Shown here: positions 1 through 5,193 of the stretch, in pieces
How the letters are laid out: each line of letters opens with the position of its first letter
How positions within the stretch are numbered: position 1 is the first letter of the stretch
Source of the DNA: Chloroflexi bacterium RBG_16_64_43
GTDB lineage: Bacteria > Chloroflexota > Anaerolineae > Anaerolineales > RBG-16-64-43
Length of the DNA stretch: 5,734 nt
Direction: 5' to 3'
Assembly: GCA_001796965.1 (NCBI GenBank)
Contig: MGOA01000116.1
Location: 1-5,734, forward strand
Notes under the pieces: generated by a model
The model's database searches: none
Told to the model about the DNA's origin: nothing
What the model saw: the letters and a program-made list of their open reading frames with translations, nothing else
Position numbers and translations under genes: made by a program

Positions 1-484
1 CGGTCCACTCCTGGTTCAGATCGAGGTGGCGGCCGAAGAGATAGCGCGCAGTGGCCGGCGGCTCGCGCGGGATGCGCTGCAGGCGCATGTGGGCCTCGTC
101 GGCCGTGCGGCCTCCTTTGCGCCGATTGCACGGCGGGCAGGCCGCCACCAGGTTGGCCCAGGTATGGTTGCCGCCCTTGTGGCGCGGGATGACGTGGTCG
201 ATGGTGAGGTGCGGCGTCTGCCGTCCGCAATACTGGCAGGTGAACTCATCGCGGCGGAAGACCTCGCGTTTGGAGAGGCGCACCCGCGGGTGAGGGCGGC
301 GGATCATCTTTTGCAGTTGGATGACCGAGGGGCGTGGGTACGAGAGGCGAACCGTGTGCACGTAGCCGCGGCCGTTGGCCACCAGGCGTGCCTTACCCCC
401 GACGATCAGGTTGAGCGCCCGGCGTGTTTCGCACACGTGCAACGGCTCGAAATTTGCATTGAGCACCAGCACCAGCCCGTTCAC
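1..484 (-). CDS. HNH endonuclease family protein (McrA-like), 3' end cut by window edge
   Basis: A minus-strand frame, open to the window edge, gives 161 residues from a GTG start. The N-terminus reads VNGLVLVLNANFEPLHVC and resembles the usual start of stand-alone HNH proteins of this group (VLVLNAxYEPL). The HNH core follows at residues 83-123: CQYC (C83, C86), IDHVIPRHKGG (catalytic D96-H97), N111, then CPPCN (C116, C119, N120). The two CxxC pairs should bind a structural zinc and the DH/N residues a metal for DNA cleavage. GTG at 484 is chosen because GGAGG lies 5 bases upstream (490-494) and the family homology starts here. An in-frame ATG at 520 would add 12 residues, but it lies upstream of the predicted transcription start. 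Such genes are common housekeeping-like orphans in Chloroflexota, cyanobacteria and others; the target is unknown. No methylase or other restriction partner is visible. The fold is confident, the biological role is not. Confidence 0.87.
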   Translation of the reverse strand, partial: MNGLVLVLNANFEPLHVCETRRALNLIVGGKARLVANGRGYVHTVRLSYPRPSVIQLQKMIRRPHPRVRLSKREVFRRDEFTCQYCGRQTPHLTIDHVIPRHKGGNHTWANLVAACPPCNRRKGGRTADEAHMRLQRIPREPPATARYLFGRHLDLNQEWT

Positions 485-507
485 ACCCGCCTCCGATATT
501 TCGCGGG

Positions 508-537
508 AGTATAGCACCATGCCCGCCTGCGCCACAA
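508..537 (-). promoter_or_regulatory. Putative extended -10 promoter for the HNH gene
   Basis: On the minus strand TATACT (508-513, 5 of 6 to consensus) is preceded by TGC, giving an extended -10 TGnTATACT. A weak -35, TTGTGG (532-537), lies 18 bases upstream. Transcription would start near 501, leaving a leader of about 17 bases that contains the GGAGG site. This fits the GTG start at 484 and suggests the HNH gene need not depend on the phn transcript, although no clear terminator separates it from phnE2. Confidence 0.45.
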
Positions 538-582
538 GTCCGCGACGACCTGCCGCCCGGCGCGCTCGGGTGGGTGCGGGGC

Positions 583-1731
583 CTAGGCCATGCGTTTGCG
601 CACCTGGGCGCTGAGGAAATCGAGAGCCCAGACGACGACGATGATGGCGAGGATGGCCGTGCTGGCCTTATGGTATTCGAACGAGTTGAAGCGCTGCGAA
701 AGGTAGTAGCCGATGCCGCCGCCCCCGACGAAGCCGATAATCGTCGAAAGGCGCACGTTGATATCCCAATGGTAGATGATGTACGAAAGAAAGTCCGGGA
801 TGATCTGGGGCACCACGCCGTACATCACAACCTGCGACCGGCGAGCACCGCTGGCGGTGATCGCTTCAATCGGGCCCGGGTCGATGCTTTCCACCGCCTC
901 CGAGAACATCTTCCCCAGCGAGGCGGCGGTGGTGATCACCAGTCCGAGCACGCCGGCAAAGGGAGTGCCGTAGCCAACAATCAGGGCGAAGATGGTGGCG
1001 ATGACCAGCGGCTCGAATGAACGCGTGATGTTGAGCAGCGAACGCACCAGGTAGTAGACCACGCTTCCCAGCCGGCTGGTGCGGGTGATGTTTCTGGCCG
1101 CCAGGAACGAGAGCGGCGCGGCGATGAGCGTGCCCAGTGTGGTCGACAACAACGCCATGAAGATCGTGACCATGATGGCGTTGAGCACATCGCGCATGGC
1201 CTGGGACACATGGATGCGGGTGAGTGGGACCGACACCTCAGCTTGCAGGCGAGCCGGCACGCCGTCTTTGGTCGCGGCAATCGGGCGCGCCTGGATCTCC
1301 GCGCTGAAAGCGCCTTCCTCATCGACCGGGTACTGCTCGATCGGCAACGTTCCACCACTGGGCAGGAGCCAACGCATCACGACCGTGCTCCCTGGCCCCA
1401 AGTCGCTGCCACTTACGCGGAAGATCCCTCGCGGCTCGGCGCAGGCCGGTTCCACCCGCAGACGAACGGGTGCGGGTGCCGCTTCAACCTCGGTGCTGCC
1501 ACACGGGATAGGGAAGGGTATTTCGATCAGCGAGATTTCCGCTTCGCGTTCGATGATGTCAGGGTGCAAGAAGTCGCCAATGATCTGCTTGGCCTTGGGC
1601 GCGGCGACGATCAGCTTGAGGAAATCGGGTTGGGTGACGCGCCAACTCAAGCTGTACGCGGCGGCGAGCAGCACAAGCAGGACGATCCATTTCGTCGCCC
1701 GCCACAAAGGAGGAGGAGTGCGCGGTTTCAT
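583..1731 (-). CDS. phnE: Phosphonate-type ABC transporter permease PhnE2 with inserted extracytoplasmic domain
   Basis: This is the second permease of the importer, 382 residues; ordinary PhnE is about 260-280. One membrane segment near residues 14-32 is followed by a predicted extracytoplasmic region (about 57-178), then the conserved permease core from about 184 (TTLGTLIAAPLSFLAARN at 197-214) with further segments to the C-terminus. The EAA loop that docks on the ATPase is at about 289-308 (EAITASGARRSQ...VVPQIIP), and the family signature NVRLSTIIGFVGGGGIGYYL is at 325-344. The inserted region is beta-rich in appearance, with an Ig-like stretch (FRVSGSDLGPGSTVVMRW, 104-121) and two cysteines, C77 and C97, also found at matching places in PhnE1. 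The ATG follows the phnE1 stop after one base (TAGCATG) with only a weak Shine-Dalgarno, so translational coupling is likely. The matching MKP...PP start of PhnE1 supports it. It probably pairs with PhnE1 as a heterodimer. Confidence 0.93.
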   Translation of the reverse strand: MKPRTPPPLWRATKWIVLLVLLAAAYSLSWRVTQPDFLKLIVAAPKAKQIIGDFLHPDIIEREAEISLIEIPFPIPCGSTEVEAAPAPVRLRVEPACAEPRGIFRVSGSDLGPGSTVVMRWLLPSGGTLPIEQYPVDEEGAFSAEIQARPIAATKDGVPARLQAEVSVPLTRIHVSQAMRDVLNAIMVTIFMALLSTTLGTLIAAPLSFLAARNITRTSRLGSVVYYLVRSLLNITRSFEPLVIATIFALIVGYGTPFAGVLGLVITTAASLGKMFSEAVESIDPGPIEAITASGARRSQVVMYGVVPQIIPDFLSYIIYHWDINVRLSTIIGFVGGGGIGYYLSQRFNSFEYHKASTAILAIIVVVWALDFLSAQVRKRMA

Positions 1732-1732
1732 G

Positions 1733-3121
1733 CTAGCCCAGCCGCTCGCGCACGCGCGCGCTGAAGGTATCGAGGGTCAGGACAACCACGGCAATGGCGA
1801 TGAAGCACGAGCTTACGGCACGGTAGTCGTTGAGCACCAACCATTGCCACAAGAAATAGCCGATGCCCCCGCCGCCCACGAAACCGATGATGGTCGACAT
1901 GCGCACGTTGATGTCCCAGCGGTAGATGGTGAGCGCAGTGAAGAGCGGGACGATCTGCGGGATGACGGCGAAGCGCACAACTTGCAGCCACGTGGCTCCT
2001 GTCGCGCGGACGGCCTCGATCGGCCCGGGATCGATGCCTTCTACGACTTCGGAATAGAGTTTGGCCAGCGCCGCCACGGTATGCACAGTGAGTGCAAGCA
2101 TGCCGGCGAACGGCCCCAGGCCGACGATCACCACGAAGATGATCGCCATGATCAGAGCTTCGATGGAACGCAAGATATTAAGTATCGTGCGGATGACGAG
2201 GTAGATGAAGAATGTGACGGCGTGTCCCGACATCAGGTTGCGCGCGGCCGGGAAGCTGAGCGGCAGGGCGAGTACTGCGCCCAGGGTCGTCGTCAACAGG
2301 GCCAATGCCAGCGTTTCGTAGATGCCCTGGAGTATGTACCCGCCGTTGCGGGAAATCTCGATGCCGCCGATCTTCCGTTCCTGCTCGACGTACACCCGGT
2401 GCTTGAGGGGAAGGGTCGGATCGGGCATCGCATCCTGCGCGCTGGGGGGCACGCGGACGAGGGCGGTGATCTTTCCGGCCTCGTCGCTGGTCACGAGCAG
2501 CATGGCGTTGTATTGGCCGCCGACGAGTTTGATATCGCCGATGGGGGTCGACCAAAACACTTGAGTGGGTTCGTTGGGCCACAGGCCCTCGACGGTGACG
2601 ATCAGGGCCTCGTTAAGTGAGGCGCAATCCGGGGAAACGCGTACGGTGACCGCCTCAACCGTGTGCTCGGCCCGCGGCGGAGCCGACGAGCAAGGGACTT
2701 CGACCTCCACCCAGCCCTGGCGCACTTCGGTGCGCAATCTGAAGAAGTCCGGCTCGAGCATCGGGCGGAACACGGATCGTGCCCGCTCGGAGTTTTCGAT
2801 GAATGCCCGCGGGTTGATCTCGGTGGCCTGCCAGCCGATGCCGTAGGCCATGCCCAGCCACAACAGCGTTGCCAGCCATAACGGCGCGCCGCGCGGCAGG
2901 CGCAGGCAGTCGAAGACGTTCCACACCCACAAGGCGGCGGGAATGACCAGCCAGCCCGGCTTGCCATACCAGAGGGTTGCGCCGAGAGCCGTGACCGTAG
3001 CCAGGAAGACGCCCAGAGCACGCGGCCACTCGCCGAGCCAGCCTTGCCCCAGGCCGGGGATGATCGTGGAAAGAATGACTGCCACCAGGCGCGAGCGCCT
3101 GGCAGGCGGGGTCGGCTTCAT
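1733..3121 (-). CDS. phnE: Phosphonate-type ABC transporter permease PhnE1 with N-terminal membrane domain and inserted domain
   Basis: This is the first permease of the importer, 462 residues and far longer than ordinary PhnE. Three parts can be seen. Residues about 10-78 form an extra hydrophobic domain starting VAVILSTIIPGLGQGWLG, a motif known from small TM2-like/DUF membrane proteins of the PGLGQxYxG type. A membrane segment (81-96) is then followed by a predicted extracytoplasmic domain (about 124-258) with C144 and C166. The PhnE core runs from about 262 to the end, with ALPLSFPAARN (285-295), the EAA loop (EAVRATGATWLQ...VIPQIVP, 369-392) and NVRMSTIIGFVGGGGIGYFL (405-424). The start at 3121 overlaps the phnC stop as ATGA and has GGAGG 4 bases upstream (3126-3130). 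The open frame continues to 3292, but that part lies inside phnC and is not used. It is a diverged tandem paralogue of phnE2, strongest in the last 200 residues. Confidence 0.93.
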   Translation of the reverse strand: MKPTPPARRSRLVAVILSTIIPGLGQGWLGEWPRALGVFLATVTALGATLWYGKPGWLVIPAALWVWNVFDCLRLPRGAPLWLATLLWLGMAYGIGWQATEINPRAFIENSERARSVFRPMLEPDFFRLRTEVRQGWVEVEVPCSSAPPRAEHTVEAVTVRVSPDCASLNEALIVTVEGLWPNEPTQVFWSTPIGDIKLVGGQYNAMLLVTSDEAGKITALVRVPPSAQDAMPDPTLPLKHRVYVEQERKIGGIEISRNGGYILQGIYETLALALLTTTLGAVLALPLSFPAARNLMSGHAVTFFIYLVIRTILNILRSIEALIMAIIFVVIVGLGPFAGMLALTVHTVAALAKLYSEVVEGIDPGPIEAVRATGATWLQVVRFAVIPQIVPLFTALTIYRWDINVRMSTIIGFVGGGGIGYFLWQWLVLNDYRAVSSCFIAIAVVVLTLDTFSARVRERLG

Positions 3122-3939
3122 GCCGCCTCCAGCGAGGCGGCCCTCACTTCTTGAGCCTCTTCGCCGTAGACCTCTTTGAAGCGCTTGCGGTCGATCTCCT
3201 GCGGCAGACCCTCGAAGACCTTGATCCCGTCCTTGAGCCCAATAACACGCGTGGCGTAGCGGTGGACTAAATCGAGGAAGTGCAAGCTGCAAATGACGGT
3301 GATGCCGTCCTTCTTATTGAGCTGCTCGAGGTATTGCAGGATGGAGTGGGCCAGCACCGGGTCGAGGCTGGCGATCGGCTCGTCCGCCAGGAGCAAGCGC
3401 GGCTCCTGCATCAGGGCACGGGCCACGCCCACGCGCTGCTGCTGCCCGCCAGAAAGCGCATCCGCGCGCTCATTGACCTTATCCGCAATACCGACCCGCT
3501 CGAGGGCGCGCATGGCCCGTTCGCGCTCGGTGGGGGGCCACAGGCCGATGAGTGAAAGCCACGGGTTGGCGTAACCTAGCCGCCCGCTGAGTACGTTGGT
3601 GAGAACGCTCGAGCGCCGGACCAGGTTGAACTGCTGGAAGACCATGCCGATCTGGCGGCGGATCGAGCGCAACTCGGCCGGCGCGGCCGCCGTGATGTCC
3701 TGTCCATCCCAAAGAACTCGCCCTGAAGTGGGTTCGATCAGACGGTTAATGCAGCGCAGCAGGGTGGACTTGCCGGAGCCCGAGAGCCCGATGACAACCA
3801 AAAACTCGCGGTCGTCCACGTCGAAGCTGACGTCTTTCAGCGCCACCGTGCCGCTCGGGTAGACCTTGGTCAGGTTTTGGACTTGCAGCAAGGGGCACTC
3901 TCCCGGTGGGTGAGCGGGATGAGAAGAGAGGGGGAGCAT
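3118..3939 (-). CDS. phnC: Phosphonate-type ABC transporter ATP-binding protein PhnC
   Basis: This cytoplasmic ATPase of the importer should hydrolyse ATP to drive transport through the PhnE pair. Counting from the ATG at 3939 (273 residues), it has Walker A GLSGSGKST at 51-59, the Q-loop VFQQFNLV at 99-106, the ABC signature LSGGQQQRV at 161-169, Walker B LLLADEP at 181-187 with catalytic E186, the D-loop SLD at 190-192, and the switch His in SLH at 217-219. Phosphonate-family features include the LxxVLSGRLGY-like stretch at 112-122. The start is uncertain. ATG 3939 gives an unusual 16-residue Pro/Ser/His-rich extension, and this ATG lies in the loop of a perfect hairpin that also buries its purine-rich ribosome site. 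A TTG at 3891, with GGGAG 8 bases upstream, would give 257 residues beginning LLQVQNLTKVYPSG, the usual family start and length. The 3' end overlaps phnE1 as ATGA. Confidence 0.95.
   Translation of the reverse strand: MLPLSSHPAHPPGECPLLQVQNLTKVYPSGTVALKDVSFDVDDREFLVVIGLSGSGKSTLLRCINRLIEPTSGRVLWDGQDITAAAPAELRSIRRQIGMVFQQFNLVRRSSVLTNVLSGRLGYANPWLSLIGLWPPTERERAMRALERVGIADKVNERADALSGGQQQRVGVARALMQEPRLLLADEPIASLDPVLAHSILQYLEQLNKKDGITVICSLHFLDLVHRYATRVIGLKDGIKVFEGLPQEIDRKRFKEVYGEEAQEVRAASLEAA
3889..3904 (-). promoter_or_regulatory. Alternative phnC start: TTG codon with Shine-Dalgarno
   Basis: GGGAG (3900-3904) sits 8 bases upstream of an in-frame TTG (3889-3891), just downstream of the intercistronic hairpin. 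Using it removes the 16-residue extension and makes the protein begin at the residue where PhnC homologues normally begin. This is inferred from family knowledge and spacing; the ATG at 3939 cannot be excluded. Confidence 0.45.
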
Positions 3940-3953
3940 CTCCCCCTCTCTTC
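3923..3953 (-). promoter_or_regulatory. Perfect intercistronic hairpin between phnD and phnC
   Basis: In the transcript GAAGAGAGGGGGAG (3940-3953 on the complementary strand) pairs perfectly with CTCCCCCTCTCTTC (3923-3936) around a loop of three bases, ATG. The stem has 14 pairs, 9 of them GC. It begins 12 bases after the phnD stop codon. No run of T follows the stem (TCATCCCGC), so it is not a standard intrinsic terminator. Its place between a binding-protein gene and its ATPase gene suits a 3' stabilising element or partial attenuator that raises PhnD over the membrane components, as known for other binding-protein operons such as malE-malF. That role is inferred. Confidence 0.7.
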
Positions 3954-3965
3954 GGTAGAACAGGT

Positions 3966-4970
3966 TTACTTGAACAGGGTCGCGACGTCGAGGCCGGAGG
4001 CTTCGAGGTAGACGCGGAACTCATCGTAGAAGGTGTCGTCATGCTCGACGAGTCCGTCGATCTGGTATACGGTCTTGAGAGCCGCCTTGCCCTCTTCAGT
4101 CCCGGCGATGGTCAGCAGCGCCTCGACGATCTTGGCGCGCACATCGTCTGGTACATCGGGCGCGAACGAGACGGTGTCGTTGGGGATGAAGGGTTCGCTC
4201 TTGTAGAGCACCGTCACCTTGTCCATGACATCCGGCAGGTCCTTCTGGATGGCGGACGAAGTGCGAGCGTCGATGAAGGTGGCGCCGAAGTCGCAAATGC
4301 CCTTGGCGTACACCGCGCGCACGACGGCCGGGTGGCCGCCGACGAAGGCCGCGGCACTGCCGGACTTGATCGGCACTTCGTATTTCTTGAAGAAGCCGGT
4401 CGGCAGCACGTAGCCCGAGGACGAGAGTGGGTCGGTCCAGCACGGCTTCTTGTCCTTGAGCTGCGCAAGTGCTGTGGCTGCATCGTCGCTCGCGGTGAAG
4501 GCGCTGTCGACGTGGGAGATGATCTGGAAGCCGTAATGATCCGATCCGTTGCGGATGGTCACCAGGCTGACGTCGGCATAGCCCTTCTGCGAGGCCACCG
4601 CGTACGAGAATGTGGCCAGCCAGCCGATCTGCGCATTACCCGAGCCCATGGCCTCGACCAAGGCACTGTAGGAGGTGGCCTGGAAGACCTTGATCTCGTA
4701 GCCGGTCAGATCGGTGATCTGCTTGGCAATAGCTTCACCGCCGGTGAGAATCTCCTGCGCGGTGCCGGACGGCACGAAGCCCATGATGATCGGGTTTTCG
4801 GCGGTGCCCAGCATCGGTGGAGGGACGGGGGTGGCCGTCGGTACAGGCGGCGTCGTCGGTTCGGGCGGGGCGGTGGTGACTTCGGGTGCGGGGGTGGGGG
4901 TCGCGCATGCAGCCAGCAGCGTTGCGACCACCGTGAAAGTTACGAGCGCCAAAAGCAATCTTTTGCCCAT
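3966..4970 (-). CDS. phnD: Phosphonate/phosphite-type ABC transporter substrate-binding lipoprotein PhnD
   Basis: This is the binding protein that captures the substrate outside the membrane and delivers it to the permeases; 334 residues. It has a lipoprotein signal: MGKR, a hydrophobic stretch at 5-18, and the lipobox LAAC with lipidated C22. A flexible linker rich in Thr, Pro, Ala and Val follows (23-52), typical of Chloroflexota binding proteins. The PhnD fold starts near 60 (NPIIMGFVPSG). Family hallmarks are SYSALVEAMGSGNAQIGWL (100-118), the oxyanion-binding loop DPLSSSGYVLP (180-190) and further on the GGHPAVVRAVYAKGICDFGATF and SEPFIPND stretches. The serine loop fits a phosphonate, phosphite or phosphate-like ligand, and the sequence alone does not choose between them. 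AAAGGAG (4977-4983) lies 6 bases before the ATG. It is the first gene of the operon, about 130 bases downstream of the predicted transcription start. Confidence 0.95.
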   Translation of the reverse strand: MGKRLLLALVTFTVVATLLAACATPTPAPEVTTAPPEPTTPPVPTATPVPPPMLGTAENPIIMGFVPSGTAQEILTGGEAIAKQITDLTGYEIKVFQATSYSALVEAMGSGNAQIGWLATFSYAVASQKGYADVSLVTIRNGSDHYGFQIISHVDSAFTASDDAATALAQLKDKKPCWTDPLSSSGYVLPTGFFKKYEVPIKSGSAAAFVGGHPAVVRAVYAKGICDFGATFIDARTSSAIQKDLPDVMDKVTVLYKSEPFIPNDTVSFAPDVPDDVRAKIVEALLTIAGTEEGKAALKTVYQIDGLVEHDDTFYDEFRVYLEASGLDVATLFK

Positions 4971-5100
4971 CCGTGTCTCCTTTTCTTCTCCTCTACGGTC
5001 TTATGCGATCGTTCCCGGACAAGATAAAGACAGGGCAATGCTCAGGGGTCGAAAACCCTTTGGCGATCACCTCCTTTCAGGATTCGGTGCGGAATGAGAT
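4971..5100 (-). promoter_or_regulatory. Long phnD leader with orphan extended Shine-Dalgarno sequence
   Basis: If the predicted promoter is right, the phn transcript has a leader of about 130 bases. It contains GAAAGGAGGTGATC (5065-5078), a near-complete complement of the 16S rRNA 3' end, about 95 bases upstream of the phnD ATG. No ATG, GTG or TTG lies at the normal distance after it. The nearest candidate, a GTG that overlaps the motif, would encode about 25 residues. A normal phnD ribosome site is present separately (4977-4983). I recognise no known riboswitch. It could be a ribosome standby site, the remnant of a leader peptide, or chance. Confidence 0.4.
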
Positions 5101-5106
5101 GCGCAC

Positions 5107-5135
5107 ATCATACCCTACAAGGGCCGCGGTTGCAA
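5107..5135 (-). promoter_or_regulatory. Putative sigma70-type promoter of the phn operon
   Basis: On the minus strand, the -35 TTGCAA (5130-5135, 4 of 6 to consensus) and the -10 TATGAT (5107-5112, 5 of 6) are separated by exactly 17 bases. Transcription would start near 5100. The spacer holds a small dyad, CCCT-ACA-AGGG (5113-5123), and an inverted repeat CCGCG-N12-CGCGG (5124-5145) spans the -35; either could be an operator. No clear Pho box was recognised. Confidence 0.6.
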
Positions 5136-5159
5136 CTGTTCGCGGACGGGACGTATACT
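5130..5159 (+). promoter_or_regulatory. Putative divergent promoter of the GH36-type gene sharing the -35
   Basis: The same palindromic TTGCAA (5130-5135) read on the plus strand lies 18 bases from TATACT (5154-5159, 5 of 6 to consensus). Transcription would start near 5166, giving a leader of about 28 bases before the ATG at 5194 that contains the GGAG ribosome site. Confidence 0.55.
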
Positions 5160-5193
5160 ACCGTACAGGTCAGACCGACGGAGAAACGAGCGG

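Noticed and set aside
26..514. Plus-strand open frame of 162 residues at the left edge
   Set aside because: It is antisense to the HNH gene, whose CxxC and DH motifs are clear on the minus strand.
580..589. Ten-base palindrome GGCCTAGGCC over the phnE2 stop codon
   Set aside because: It is short, has no T-run after it and no loop for a stable terminator; likely chance in GC-rich DNA.
1706..1720. Strong ribosome-site-like AAAGGAGGAGGAGTG on the plus strand
   Set aside because: It is the complement of a run of Pro codons near the start of phnE2, and the plus-strand frame after it soon reaches a stop.
1079..2620. Long plus-strand open frame of 513 residues antisense to phnE1/phnE2
   Set aside because: Its composition is that of a GC-rich shadow frame, it shows no recognisable domain, and the opposite strand holds clear permease signatures across the same bases.
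3122..3292. Upstream extension of phnE1 by 57 residues
   Set aside because: The added part lies in another frame of phnC and has no membrane or family character; the ATG at 3121 has a GGAGG site and the usual ATGA overlap.
3906..5027. Plus-strand open frame of 373 residues antisense to phnD
   Set aside because: It ends in low-complexity Gly/Arg runs that are the complement of the Thr/Pro linker of PhnD; phnD itself is unmistakable.
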